Origin: Pseudofrankia saprophytica
Lineage (GTDB): Bacteria; Actinomycetota; Actinomycetes; Frankiales; Frankiaceae
Direction of reading: 5' to 3'
Length of the DNA stretch: 64,000 nt
Assembly (NCBI RefSeq): GCF_000235425.2
Contig: NZ_KI912267.1
Span: forward strand, 1,415,290 to 1,479,289
Below are positions 12,915 to 21,714 of this stretch, piece after piece. The stretch's first letter is position 1; every line of letters begins with the position of its first letter. A program made the position numbers and the translations under genes. The notes below the pieces were generated by a model that saw nothing but the letters and a program-made list of their open reading frames with translations, was not told the origin of the DNA and did no database searches.

Positions 12915-12942
12915 TTGACACCCCTCCGTTCGTCGGTACATT
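12915..12942 (+). promoter_or_regulatory. Sigma-70-type promoter of the GntR-ABC operon
   Basis: A perfect TTGACA (12915-12920), 16 bp, then TACATT (12937-12942, 4 of 6 to consensus) upstream of the GntR start. The -10 element lies inside the palindrome at 12936-12957. Confidence 0.6.
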
Positions 12943-12957
12943 AGTCAAGTAATGAAC
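12936..12957. promoter_or_regulatory. Palindromic operator for the GntR regulator
   Basis: GTACATTA-N6-TAATGAAC: the half-sites match at 7 of 8 positions. It covers the -10 box of the promoter, which fits autorepression by the YtrA-type regulator encoded 50 bp downstream. Binding is inferred from position and symmetry. Confidence 0.65.
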
Positions 12958-13006
12958 CGACCAACCATCGGGACGGATGGGTACGGCCGAGGAGAGGGGC
13001 AGGGGC

Positions 13007-13426
13007 GTGCTCGACGACAGCAGCCCGATCTTCGCCCAGATCGCCGAGCGGCTGGCCGACGAGATCGCGGACGGCACGCTCCCCGAGGGCGGGCGGGCGC
13101 CGTCGAGCAACGAGCTCGCGGCCTTCTACCGGATCAACCCGGCCACCGCGGCGAAGGGGCTCAACGTGCTGACCGAGGACGGGCTACTGGAGAAGCGCCG
13201 CGGCGTGGGCATGTTCGTCGCCGCGGGCGCCCGCGAGCGCCTGGTGGAACGCCGCCGCCAGGCCTTCGCCCAGCGGTACGTGGCGCCCATGGTCGACGAG
13301 GCGAACCGGCTCGGTATCGATGCCGAGGCTCTGCTCGCGCTGGTCCGCCAGGTGAGCGAGGGCCCGCCCGGCGCCGCCCTCGATGAGACAGAACCCAGAT
13401 CCGCCAGGGGAGGCATCACGGTATGA
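13007..13426 (+). CDS. GntR-family (YtrA-type) transcriptional regulator
   Basis: 139 residues from GTG 13007, which has AGGAGAGG upstream; ATG 12977 in the same frame is an alternative with no clear ribosome-binding site. The N-terminal winged helix PIFAQIAERLADEIADG…APSSNELAAFYRINPATAAK is GntR-like. The short helical C-terminus (about 75-135) is the YtrA subgroup's reduced effector/dimer domain. YtrA regulators usually repress the ABC transporter operon they sit in, which is the arrangement here: the stop overlaps the ATPase start as ATGA. The palindrome at 12936-12957 is the likely operator. The inducing compound is not known; in relatives it is often a cell-envelope antibiotic. Confidence 0.92.
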   Translation: MLDDSSPIFAQIAERLADEIADGTLPEGGRAPSSNELAAFYRINPATAAKGLNVLTEDGLLEKRRGVGMFVAAGARERLVERRRQAFAQRYVAPMVDEANRLGIDAEALLALVRQVSEGPPGAALDETEPRSARGGITV

Positions 13427-14319
13427 CACCCACCATCGCGGTGAGTGGCCTGACCCGCCGCTATCGCGGCCACGTCGCCCTCGATGACGTCACCGTCGAC
13501 ATCGAGGACGCGACCATCACCGGTCTGCTGGGGCGCAACGGCGCCGGCAAGACCACGTTCCTGCGGATTCTCGCGGCCCAGGAGTTTCCGTCGGCCGGCG
13601 AGGTCCGGGTCCTCGGCGCGAGCCCGATCGAGAACGACGCGGTACTGCGTCGGATGGTGCTGGTCCGCGAGGACCAGTCCTATCCGGACGTCAGGGTTGG
13701 GCATGTCCTGCGGGCGGCGTCGTGGTTCTACCCCGACTGGAGCGGCGAGCTGGCCGACGCCCTGCTCCGCGCGTTCGACCTGCCGGTCGGCCGGCCCGTC
13801 AAGAAGCTCTCCCGCGGGATGCGCTCCGCCGTCGGGATCGTCGTGGGCCTGGCCGCGAGGGCCGAGGTCACGCTGTTCGACGAGCCCTACGCCGGCCTCG
13901 ACGCCGTCGCCCGCCAGATCTTCTACGACCAGCTCATCGCGGACTACACCGAGCACCCACGGACGGTCCTGCTGTCGACGCACCTCATCGACGAGGTCTC
14001 CGGGCTGCTGGAGCGGGTGGTGATGATCGACCGCGGGCGGGTCGTGCTCGACGCCGACGCGGACACCGTGCGCGGCGCCACGACGGCCGTGAGCGGAGCG
14101 GTGCCGGCGGTGGACGCGTTCGCGGCCGGCCGGCGCGTCTGGGACCGTCGCACGCTCGCGTCCCACGCGTCGGTGGTGGTCGGCAGCCCGCTGACCGACG
14201 GCGACCGGGCGTGGGCCCGCGAGCTGAACCTCACCCTCACCCCCCTGTCACTGCAGCAGGCCGTCGTCCACGCCAGTGCCGGGGCGGCCGGCGAACGAAC
14301 GGAAAGGTCACACGCGTGA
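13423..14319 (+). CDS. ABC transporter ATP-binding protein (YtrB/BcrA-like)
   Basis: 298 residues; ATG 13423 overlaps the regulator stop. Walker A is GRNGAGKTTF (about 37-46), the Q loop lies in MVLVREDQSYPD, the signature LSRGMRSAVGI is degenerate as in the YtrB/BcrA type, and Walker B is VTLFDEPYAGLD. The last 90 residues after the switch His (LLSTHLIDE) are an accessory domain, consistent with ABC-2-type exporters. It energises the membrane subunit encoded next, whose GTG start overlaps this stop by GTGA. The three genes form a coupled unit. Confidence 0.93.
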   Translation: MTPTIAVSGLTRRYRGHVALDDVTVDIEDATITGLLGRNGAGKTTFLRILAAQEFPSAGEVRVLGASPIENDAVLRRMVLVREDQSYPDVRVGHVLRAASWFYPDWSGELADALLRAFDLPVGRPVKKLSRGMRSAVGIVVGLAARAEVTLFDEPYAGLDAVARQIFYDQLIADYTEHPRTVLLSTHLIDEVSGLLERVVMIDRGRVVLDADADTVRGATTAVSGAVPAVDAFAAGRRVWDRRTLASHASVVVGSPLTDGDRAWARELNLTLTPLSLQQAVVHASAGAAGERTERSHA

Positions 14320-15038
14320 ACACCGCGGCCCCCACCGCCAGCACTCTCCGCACCGCGATCAAGGTCGCCCGCTACCACCTGCTCGACCGAGTCGCCTACC
14401 TCGTCGCGCCGGGCGCGGGGCTGGTCTTCGCCTTCACGGTCGATGTGATCGTCGTCGGCCTGCTCCCCAGCAGTGACCAGGGCGATCACTCGGTCGGCGG
14501 CCTGGCGGCCGTCTGCGTGGTCGCCTTCGTCATCGGTCTGCAGAGCATCACCAAGGGGCTGTCGTTCGGACTCGCGCTGGGCCTGTCCCGGCGCAGCTAC
14601 TACCTGGGGACGGCCCTCCTCGCGGTGACCTACGCCGCGGTCACCGGCGTGATCCTCACCGTCCTGCGGGCCGTCGAGGGCGCGACCGGCGGCTGGGGCC
14701 TGTCGATGCGCATGTTCCGGCTGCCGTACATCCTCGACGGCGCCTGGTACGAGGCCTGGCTGACGTCGTTCGTCGTTCTCACCCTGCTCTACGTCTACGG
14801 CTGCTGGTGGGGCCTGGTCTACCGGCGCTGGTCCCTCATCGGCCTGATCGCCTTCTCGGCCGGGCAGGTCACCGTCCTGCTCGCCGGGGCGCTCGCCACG
14901 ACCTGGTCCCACAGCTGGTCCGACGTCGGGCACTTCTTCACCACGCTGTCCGCGATCGGGCTCACCGGGGTGCTCGCCGCCGTGGCGGTCGCGCTCATGG
15001 CCGGCGGCTTCACCACCCTGCGCCGCGTGACGATCTGA
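14316..15038 (+). CDS. ABC-2-type membrane subunit of the GntR-regulated transporter
   Basis: 240 residues from GTG 14316 (GGAAAGG upstream; GTGA overlap with the ATPase). Six hydrophobic segments can be seen, around residues 25-50, 65-90, 100-125, 155-180, 190-210 and 215-235, with few charged loops and an N-terminal cytoplasmic stretch. No Pfam-style motif beyond general ABC-2 permease character is visible. By position it is the channel partner of the YtrB-like ATPase. The substrate is unknown: either drug efflux or envelope-stress-related export would fit a YtrA operon. Confidence 0.85.
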   Translation: MNTAAPTASTLRTAIKVARYHLLDRVAYLVAPGAGLVFAFTVDVIVVGLLPSSDQGDHSVGGLAAVCVVAFVIGLQSITKGLSFGLALGLSRRSYYLGTALLAVTYAAVTGVILTVLRAVEGATGGWGLSMRMFRLPYILDGAWYEAWLTSFVVLTLLYVYGCWWGLVYRRWSLIGLIAFSAGQVTVLLAGALATTWSHSWSDVGHFFTTLSAIGLTGVLAAVAVALMAGGFTTLRRVTI

Positions 15039-15061
15039 CGGACTTGCCAGCCGGGCCCGCG

Positions 15062-15553
15062 TCAGTGGTCGCGGCCGGCCGCCAGCAGGACGGCCAGATC
15101 GGTCCACGACGTGGCCGGAACGGCCCACGGAGGCACCGGTTCGGAGGCGGTTCGTTCCGGGGCGTCGCCCAGGAACAGGTAGCGGTGCGGCACGGTCGTC
15201 ATGTGGACCAGGACGTCGAGGCGGTCGTCGATGAAATGGGTGATGCCGAGGCGAGCGCAGACCGGGGCCTTCTCGGGGCGGCGGCGGACGAAGTGCAGGT
15301 TCGCCGACGGGATCCCAGTGCGCTCGAAGAACTCGTGATGCCCGAGCCACTCGCGGGTGAGGGCTGCGATCTTCGGACCACACTTGGAGACGATGTGGAT
15401 CCGGCCGGCGAACGGGCCGGCGGCCAACGTCGTCAGCGCGTCGAACGCGCCGGCGACCGCCGGTGTCAGCATCGGCTGGGAGCTGAAGAACGACGTGTCC
15501 TGGTCGTCGGCGGCCCGGCTCGTGAGCACACCGCCGACATCGACGCCAAGCAT
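15062..15553 (-). CDS. HAD-like hydrolase-related protein
   Basis: 163 residues from the ATG at 15553 (MLGVDVGGVLTSR), with GGAGCC 13 bp upstream. The same frame continues upstream, and MMDVSTQ at 15676 is a possible earlier start. Visible HAD-type elements are the first strand with Asp in GVDVGGVL, a Ser in HIVSKCGPKIAALTREWL, a Lys in RRRPEKAPVC, and the acidic strand THFIDDRLDVL. The usual DxDG nucleophile/acid pair is DVGG here, so the general-acid Asp is missing and phosphatase activity is doubtful. It is convergent with the ABC permease (23 bp gap) and lies just downstream of the FHA-ABC gene. The function is not known. Confidence 0.7.
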   Translation of the reverse strand: MLGVDVGGVLTSRAADDQDTSFFSSQPMLTPAVAGAFDALTTLAAGPFAGRIHIVSKCGPKIAALTREWLGHHEFFERTGIPSANLHFVRRRPEKAPVCARLGITHFIDDRLDVLVHMTTVPHRYLFLGDAPERTASEPVPPWAVPATSWTDLAVLLAAGRDH

Positions 15554-15824
15554 CGGCAACGGCTCGGGCTCCGGACACGGCACCGGCCGGGCATCGGGAA
15601 AACCAACGGGCGGCTGAGCGTCTGGTTTCCGTCCGCGACCTTCGAGGTTCACGTTCTGTGTAGATACATCCATCATTCTGAGCACCACGATAGCCGCGGG
15701 GCTTCCTTCACGCCCGCCTTTATTTTTCACCCGCGGCAGTCGAGCTCTCGCCAGAAGACGCGCCAGGATTCTCGATGCCTCGTGCAGCGCATCGGGAGCC
15801 GCCGCCGACGAGTCAGGGCTCCGC

Positions 15825-18410
15825 TCAGCCGGGGCCAGGACGGGAGAAACGGGGGTCGAGCCGGCCAAGGAACAGACCGGCGGCGGCCAGGCTGGCAAGG
15901 CCGAGCGCGGTGAGGGCGCCCAGGTCGAGCAACAGGGTCTCCGTCGTGTGCCGCCAGAGCGGATCAGGAGAGACTCCCGGGTTGAGGCGTGGGTCAGTCA
16001 GCTTCTGGACGTCGATGAGGTCGGTCAGCGAGGCCGCGGCGGCGTCGCCCCAGCGGCCGGGCAACAGCCAGGACAACTGGTTCAGCCCGGGGCGACCGGC
16101 GAGCGAGATCAGCGGGCCGGCCAGCACCAGCTGTGCCGCGGAGAGTACGACCAGCGGCGGCATCGCCTTGTCGGCGTTGTCGACCAGCGCGGACACCGCG
16201 AGGCCCAGCATGGCCGCGGTGGTCCCGGTCGCCGCGACGATGACCGTCATCTCCACGATCGGATAACTGGTGAGCAGCCCGTCGGCCGGGAGCCGCCCCG
16301 CGAAACCGATGACGGTGATCACGATGCTCTGCACCGAGGTGATCATGGTCAGGACCAGCGCCTTGGAACCGAGATAGGCGGTGGTAGACAGGCCGATGGC
16401 GCGTTCACGCAGGTAGACGGGCCGTTCCTTGACGATCTCACGGATCGCGTTGGACATGCCCAGGAAACTCGCCACGAGCGTGACGACGAGCAGAACGCGG
16501 ATCGCGTCCCGGTTCGGCTCTCCCGTCGGCACCGCGCGTAGCCCGTGCGGGGTCTCGACCAGCCGCGGAAGGAGCCCCAACAGGAACGGATAGGCGACGA
16601 TCATGCGCAGGTAGGAGTGATCGGCGGCGATGATCCGCCCGTACCGGCGGCTCAGGGTCAGCAGCTGGGAGAGCATCGACTGCTGGCGTGGCGTCGGCAG
16701 CGGCGCGCGCGCTCGCCGGACGACCGGCGGGGCGGGGGGCGGGGCGACCGGCGTGGCGGGCGGGTTCTTCGCGAGGTGAACCGAGGACCGGTGCCGGCGG
16801 GCGAGTCGAGCCGCGCCGTCGGCGCTCTCGAGAACTCCGAAGGCGTCCGCCCAGCTGGCCTGGCCGAGGAAGGGCAACGCGCCCTGAGGCGGGCCGAAGT
16901 AGGCCACATGCCCGCCCCGGGTGAGAACCAGCAGGAAGTCGCACAGGTCGAGCTGGGCCACGCTGTGGGTCACGACGACGACCGTCCGCCGGTCGTCCGC
17001 GAGTCCGCGCAGCGACCGCATGACCTCCTGGTCGAGGCCGGGGTCCAGTCCGGACGTCGGTTCGTCGAGATAGAGCAGGGTCGGTTGGGTGAGCAGCTCG
17101 AGCGCGATGCTGGTCCGCTTGCGCTGGCCACCGGACAGCGTCGCTACTCGCCGGTCGGACAGGTCGACCCCGCTGGGCAGCGTCCACTCACCGGTCGCGG
17201 TGGCGTCGGCGAGGTCGAGCTTGTCCGCTCCGCGGGTGGTGAGGCCGAGCTCGGCGAGCACGGCGTCCACGCGTGCGCCGCGCTCCGCCCAGGTGGTCTC
17301 GGCGGGGAAGCGCAGCCGCGCGCCGTAGTCCAGGGCCTGGCGAACGGTGAGGGTGGTGTGCAGGATGTCGTCCTGCGGCACGTAGCCAATGCGCCGGCGC
17401 AGTTCGTCGTACTCGGCGTACAGGTCGCGGCCGCCGTAGCGGACGGTTCCGGCGCCGGCCGGGCGGAACCCGGTGAGCGCGCCCAGCAGCGTCGTCTTCC
17501 CCGCCCCGCTGGGCCCGATCACCCCGAGCAGCGACCGCCCGGGCAGGCGGAAGCTGATGTCGTGCAACAGCCGGGCCCCGTCGACGTCGACACACAGGCC
17601 CTCCACCTCGAAGGCGACGTCGCCGGTGTCGAGGTACTCGGCCAGCCAGGTCGGGACCGCCCGCGGGTCATCGGCGTCGCCCGCGTCGCCGACGGCCTGG
17701 AACACGTGGTGGCCGACGGCGATCAGGTCACCGGCGCGCAGCGACGCCTGTTCGACCCTGCGGCCGTTGACGTAGGTACCGTTCGCCGAGCCGAGGTCGA
17801 CGACGCGCACGCCGTCCGGGCCGACGGTCAGCTCGGCGTGCTTCCGGGAGGCGAGCAGGTCGCCGACGACCAGGTCGTTCGTCAGCGCACGGCCGACGGA
17901 CATCCGACCGGGCCGCAGCGGGTGGACGTGGCCCGGGCCGCCGAGTTCGGGCACCGCGGCGGGACCGGGCCCCGTGGATCCGAGCCGCCGGCCGGTCAAC
18001 GCGCCGAGGTCACCGATGTGGACGGTCACCTCCTGGGACCGCGCGGGCGGCGTCGGCCGCCGGATCGGCATGGTGGCGGGCGCCTCCGCCTCCGCTTCCA
18101 TCTCCGCCTCCACCGCGGCCCGGGCCGGGGCCACGGTGATACGCGGCCCGTCCACCGAGCCCAGGCGGAACTCGGACTGGGCACGGACCGGCATCCGGCT
18201 TACCCGGTGCCCAGCCATCCACGTCCCGCCGCTCCCTAGGCCCACGACCTCCCAGCCGTCGGCCGTCGGCTCGATCAGCAGGTGACGCCGGGACACCCGC
18301 GGGTCGGCGACCACCAGATCGGCGGTGGCGTCCCGGCCCACGAGGAACGACTGGCCTGGCTCCACGACGAAGACCTCGTCGCGGCGGCGAACCGTCAGAG
18401 CAGCCGACAA
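15825..18410 (-). CDS. FHA-domain ABC exporter, ATPase-permease fusion (Rv1747-like)
   Basis: 861 residues from TTG 18410, which has GGAGGG 5 bp upstream; TTG 18443 lacks one. FHA 1 covers about 8-92 (VGRDATADLVV…SRRHLLIE). A linker of about 50 residues rich in Glu/Ala/Pro contains two Thr next to Pro or basic residues. FHA 2 covers about 165-240 (SVGRALTNDLVVGD, SRKHAEL, GSANGTYVNG). The nucleotide-binding domain follows, with Walker A GPSGAGKTT (299-307), LSGGQ (425-429) and Walker B LLYLDEP (445-451). The C-terminal 260 residues carry about six membrane spans of the ABC-2/ABCG type. The same architecture occurs in M. tuberculosis Rv1747, whose linker is phosphorylated by a Ser/Thr kinase and bound by its own FHA domains. 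A similar phospho-switch is likely here. No kinase gene lies in the window. Confidence 0.93.
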   Translation of the reverse strand: MSAALTVRRRDEVFVVEPGQSFLVGRDATADLVVADPRVSRRHLLIEPTADGWEVVGLGSGGTWMAGHRVSRMPVRAQSEFRLGSVDGPRITVAPARAAVEAEMEAEAEAPATMPIRRPTPPARSQEVTVHIGDLGALTGRRLGSTGPGPAAVPELGGPGHVHPLRPGRMSVGRALTNDLVVGDLLASRKHAELTVGPDGVRVVDLGSANGTYVNGRRVEQASLRAGDLIAVGHHVFQAVGDAGDADDPRAVPTWLAEYLDTGDVAFEVEGLCVDVDGARLLHDISFRLPGRSLLGVIGPSGAGKTTLLGALTGFRPAGAGTVRYGGRDLYAEYDELRRRIGYVPQDDILHTTLTVRQALDYGARLRFPAETTWAERGARVDAVLAELGLTTRGADKLDLADATATGEWTLPSGVDLSDRRVATLSGGQRKRTSIALELLTQPTLLYLDEPTSGLDPGLDQEVMRSLRGLADDRRTVVVVTHSVAQLDLCDFLLVLTRGGHVAYFGPPQGALPFLGQASWADAFGVLESADGAARLARRHRSSVHLAKNPPATPVAPPPAPPVVRRARAPLPTPRQQSMLSQLLTLSRRYGRIIAADHSYLRMIVAYPFLLGLLPRLVETPHGLRAVPTGEPNRDAIRVLLVVTLVASFLGMSNAIREIVKERPVYLRERAIGLSTTAYLGSKALVLTMITSVQSIVITVIGFAGRLPADGLLTSYPIVEMTVIVAATGTTAAMLGLAVSALVDNADKAMPPLVVLSAAQLVLAGPLISLAGRPGLNQLSWLLPGRWGDAAAASLTDLIDVQKLTDPRLNPGVSPDPLWRHTTETLLLDLGALTALGLASLAAAGLFLGRLDPRFSRPGPG

Positions 18411-18849
18411 GTCATCCCTCCGCACGCTCTGGCGCCATGACAACTGCTCAGGCCACTGATCGTCGATCCCGACCGGTGGCCGCCTGCCTCGTCCGGCGGC
18501 GCGGGAACCACGATCCGACCCGGATTCTCCGTGGGCAGATCTACCTTTCTAGACCATTGTCGCAACAGCGGCGCGCCTTGCTGCGCCCGACGGCGCGGAT
18601 CACCACCCACGCCAGCCACACCCGCGCGTCGCGGTCGACGGTGCGGTACGCGGCCGGGGCCGCCGACGCGATCACCACCTCGACGATCATGCTCACCAGG
18701 CGGGCGGAGGCGTCTGGACCTGCTAGATCACCAACAGTCAGATCTTCAAAAAATGGTTGGCGAGGAATTCGATCTGGCGTGAGGATGCCGTCGCCCGCGT
18801 CGACAGCCGCGGCTACGACCGCGGATGCGGCATCTGTCGAGGGAGAACC
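18411..18849. other. Divergent intergenic region
   Basis: About 440 bp between the FHA-ABC start (minus strand) and the carboxylesterase start (plus strand). It must contain both promoters. I found no convincing -35/-10 pair, no long palindrome and no small gene. A run of A/T (ATCTTCAAAAAATGG near 18740-18755) is the most AT-rich stretch. Confidence 0.5.
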
Positions 18850-20394
18850 GTGACGAGCATCGATGCCGGATCGGTTTCCGCCGGGCCCGCGCCTCAGGTC
18901 CGCCTGGCGGCCGGGACCCTGCGTGGTAGCCGGGAGGGGGGCCTGGCGGTCTTCCGCGGTGTCCCCTACGCCGCGCCGCCGGTCGGCGAGCTCCGCTTCG
19001 CCGCGCCGCGGCCGCCACAGACCTGGGACGGCGTACGGCCGGCCGTGTCGTACGGACCGCCACCCCCGCAGGCCGACGCGTTCGGCCAGGATTCGACCGC
19101 CGCGGGCACGGCGGACGACGACTGGTTGACCGTCAACGTCTGGTCGCCCGAGCCTGAGCCCGGCGCGCGGCTTCCGGTGATGGTGTGGATCTACGGCGGG
19201 GGCTACGTCTTCGGTAAGTCCAGCTCGCCCGAGTACGAGGGCGGCCACCTCGCCCGGGACGGCCGGGTCGTCGTCGTGACGTTCAACTACCGCCTCGGCG
19301 CGGAGGGTTTCGCCGAGATCGTCGATGCACCCGCCAACCGTGGGCTGCTCGACCAGGTCGCCCTCCTGGAATGGGTACGCGACAACATCGCCGCCTTCGG
19401 CGGTGACCCCGACGAGGTCACGGTCTTCGGCGAGTCGGCGGGCGGCGGATCTGTCGCGGCCCTGCTGGCCATGCCCCGCGCGGCCGGGCTCTTCCGCAGG
19501 GCTATCGCCCAGAGCGTGCCGGGCACGTTCTTCTCCCGGCGGCTCGCCGCCGACATCGCCGCCGCCTGTGCCGACGAGGTGGGGATGCGTCCTACCGTCG
19601 CGGACCTCGCGAGCGTGGAGCCGGCGCTGCTGGCCGCCGCCGGTGACCTGGTCGCCGCCGGGATCGTCGAGCGGGCCGGGCGCTGGGGCCAGGCCGCGCA
19701 TCGGTCGATCCTGTTCGCCCCCGTCGTCGACGGCGAGGTCCTGCCGACCACGCCGTGGCAGGCCTTGGCCGGTGGCGCCGGTCGGGGCGTCGGTCTGCTC
19801 GCCGGGCACACCCGCGACGAACAGCGGTTGTTCACCGCCATCACCGGCCTGCTCGGCCAGGTGACGCTCGAACAGGCGACGGAGGCGCTACAGGTCTTCG
19901 CGCCCGGTGACGACGGTGCCAGCCGCTACCACGCCGCCTATCCGCAGGCGAGCCCCGACCAGCTGTACGAACTGGTCCATTCGGACTGGCTGTTCCGGAT
20001 GCCCTCCCTGCACCTCGCCGAGGCGCAGGTCGCGGGCGGCGGCCACGCGCACGTCTACGAGCTGGCCTGGGCCGCCCCCGGCATGGGCGGCGCCTTCGGC
20101 GCCTGCCACGGCCTCGACGTGCCACTCGTCTTCGGCAACCTCACCAGCGGCCAGCCCGCCATGCTGATCGGCGAAGGTCCCAGCCCCGAGGCGGTGGCGT
20201 TGTCCGCCGAGATGCGGACCGCCTGGACGAGGTTCGCCATTCATGGCGACCCGGGCTGGCCCGCCTATGACCCCGACCGGCGCCTCACCCACGTCTTCGA
20301 CAGCACCTCGGCCGTCACGAGCTACCCGGAGGAGCGATCCCGGTTGATCTGGCAGAAGCACTCCTTCCTGCCCCTCCCACTGCTCGGCACCTAG
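18850..20394 (+). CDS. Carboxylesterase, type B (esterase/lipase family)
   Basis: 514 residues from GTG 18850, with GAGGGAG 6 bp upstream. Family landmarks in order are VRLAAGTLRGSREGGLAVFRG, the entry motif VPYAAPPVGELRF, the oxyanion-hole GGGYVFGKSS, the FNYRLGAEGF strand, the nucleophile Ser in FGESAGGGSVAAL, and the His in ACHGLDVPLVFGN. It hydrolyses carboxylic esters. No secretion signal is visible, so it acts in the cytoplasm. It has typical length and looks intact. There is no operon partner; a LapA-like gene follows after 80 bp. Confidence 0.94.
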   Translation: MTSIDAGSVSAGPAPQVRLAAGTLRGSREGGLAVFRGVPYAAPPVGELRFAAPRPPQTWDGVRPAVSYGPPPPQADAFGQDSTAAGTADDDWLTVNVWSPEPEPGARLPVMVWIYGGGYVFGKSSSPEYEGGHLARDGRVVVVTFNYRLGAEGFAEIVDAPANRGLLDQVALLEWVRDNIAAFGGDPDEVTVFGESAGGGSVAALLAMPRAAGLFRRAIAQSVPGTFFSRRLAADIAAACADEVGMRPTVADLASVEPALLAAAGDLVAAGIVERAGRWGQAAHRSILFAPVVDGEVLPTTPWQALAGGAGRGVGLLAGHTRDEQRLFTAITGLLGQVTLEQATEALQVFAPGDDGASRYHAAYPQASPDQLYELVHSDWLFRMPSLHLAEAQVAGGGHAHVYELAWAAPGMGGAFGACHGLDVPLVFGNLTSGQPAMLIGEGPSPEAVALSAEMRTAWTRFAIHGDPGWPAYDPDRRLTHVFDSTSAVTSYPEERSRLIWQKHSFLPLPLLGT

Positions 20395-20447
20395 TTTCAG
20401 GCCGAAGGAGTAAAAGCGATGAGACGGTAGCCGAAGGCGGCCTAAAA
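20395..20447. repeat. Inverted repeat downstream of the carboxylesterase
   Basis: TTTCAGGCC (20395-20403) pairs with GGCCTAAAA (20439-20447) at 8 of 9 positions, with a 35-nt loop. GCCGAAGG occurs twice inside the region. It may be a weak terminator, but the loop is long and confidence is low. Confidence 0.35.
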
Positions 20448-20474
20448 CAGAAGGAGACTGGGTATCACGCGGGT

Positions 20475-20990
20475 ATGACAACAGTCGACCCGGTACCAGA
20501 CGCACGGCCACCCGAGACAGACCCGGCGCCGCCCGCCGTCCCGCAGCATGTCGTGCGCCCGACCCGTCTGAGCCGGGCCTGGTCGGCAATGATCTTCTCC
20601 GCGGTCATCCTCGTGATCCTCTTGATCTTCATCTTGCAGAACGGCCAGCGGGTCAAGGTCTCGTTCCTGGGCGCCCACGGCCATCTGCCGCTGGCGGTCG
20701 CGATGCTGTTCGCCGCGATCGCGGGTGCCCTGCTGGTCGCGATTCCCGGGACCGGCCGCATGATCCAGCTGCGCCGGGTGGCGCGTCGCCACCGCATCGC
20801 CGACGCCCAGCCGCCGCAGGTCCCGGTACCGCCGCAGGTCCAGACAGCGCCGCAGGTCCAGACAGCGCCGCAGGTCCAGACAGCGCCAGCACCGGTGCCC
20901 GCACCACCGGCAGCACCGGCGCCGCCCGCCACGCGGGTGCGGACGCGGTGGCTCCGAGGCAAGGTGGACCAGGACGCGCCGCGGGTGTGA
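20475..20990 (+). CDS. LapA-like (DUF1049) small membrane protein
   Basis: 171 residues. After a Pro-rich N-terminus there are two closely spaced membrane segments (about 38-56, SAMIFSAVILVILLIFIL; and about 75-95) joined by the DUF1049 hallmark QNGQRVKVSFLGAHGHLPLA. The C-terminal cytoplasmic tail has three copies of PQVQTA encoded by near-identical DNA at about 20835-20887, then Pro/Ala repeats. In proteobacteria, LapA/YciS proteins help regulate lipopolysaccharide synthesis; actinobacterial versions have no known role. The start is uncertain because the AAGGAG at 20450 is too far from ATG 20475. Confidence 0.8.
   Translation: MTTVDPVPDARPPETDPAPPAVPQHVVRPTRLSRAWSAMIFSAVILVILLIFILQNGQRVKVSFLGAHGHLPLAVAMLFAAIAGALLVAIPGTGRMIQLRRVARRHRIADAQPPQVPVPPQVQTAPQVQTAPQVQTAPAPVPAPPAAPAPPATRVRTRWLRGKVDQDAPRV
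20835..20887. repeat. Tandem repeat inside the LapA-like gene
   Basis: Three copies of an 18-bp unit, CCGCAGGTCCAGACAGCG, stand head to tail, preceded by a diverged copy. They encode PQVQTA in a flexible tail, so copy-number change would be tolerated in frame. Confidence 0.7.
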
Positions 20991-21083
20991 CCGCGACATC
21001 GGCGGATCCTTCCGCCGGATACCGCGCCTGGCTGGCGTGCCGGACTCGGCCCGCCGGCGGGGGCTCGGGGGGGAAATGCGGTC

Positions 21084-21641
21084 ATGTCCCGTACCTATGT
21101 GGTCACCGGCGCTGCCTCCGGCATCGGCCGGGCCACGGCCGAGCTTCTCCTCGACCAGGGTGCGACCGTGATCGGGGTCGATCTGAAGGACACCGAGGTC
21201 ACGGTCGACCTGGCGGCCAGGGCGGGGCGGGAGGAGCTGGTCGACCGGGTTCGCGAGCTCACCGGTGGCCGGCTGGACGCGGTAGTCGCCTGCGCCGGTG
21301 TCTCCCGGCGCGACCCGCGGACGGTGCGCGTCAACTTCTTCGGCGCCGTCGCCACCTTGACCGGGCTGCGTCCGCTGCTGGCCGCTGGCACGAACCCGGC
21401 CGCGGTCGTCGTCGACTCGGTGGCCTGCCTACATCCGGCCGACCCGGCGATCGTGGCCGGCTGCCTGGCCGCGGACGAGCCGGCCGCCGTCACCGCCGCA
21501 CAGGCCGCCGTCGACCGTGGCGCGGGACAGCTGCTCTACCTGGCCTGGCTGGCCGGCCCGCACAACAGCCATGTCACCGGACAGGTGATCTTCGTCGATG
21601 GTGGCGCGGACGCGGTTCTGCGCGGCGACAGCGTGTGGTGA
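21084..21641 (+). pseudogene. Short-chain dehydrogenase lacking its catalytic segment
   Basis: 185 residues where the family has about 250. The N-terminal Rossmann part is intact (TGAASGIGRATAELL, then ACAGVS), and the C-terminal LAGPHNSHVTGQVIFVDGG is also family-typical (3-alpha-hydroxysteroid-dehydrogenase-like). Between them, after SVACLHPADPAI…AAVTAAQAA, about 60-70 residues are missing. That segment should carry the Tyr-x-x-x-Lys catalytic pair; no YxxxK occurs. The reading frame is preserved across the junction. It is probably inactive as an oxidoreductase, unless kept as a binding protein. The adjacent P450 gene is also truncated. Confidence 0.75.
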
Positions 21642-21714
21642 GCGGGCAAGGGTAGCGGCCACGGCCCGAGCGGAGACGCGGGGCGTGGTCAGGAAGGCAC
21701 GGGGGCGTGGCCGG

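Noticed and set aside
12754-13110. N-terminal extension of the Nei/Fpg frame
   Set aside because: It would bury the catalytic Pro-Glu and overlap the divergent GntR gene; GTG 12753 has a good ribosome-binding site.
18541-19809. 422-codon antisense frame under the carboxylesterase
   Set aside because: Shadow of the carboxylesterase; no domain seen.
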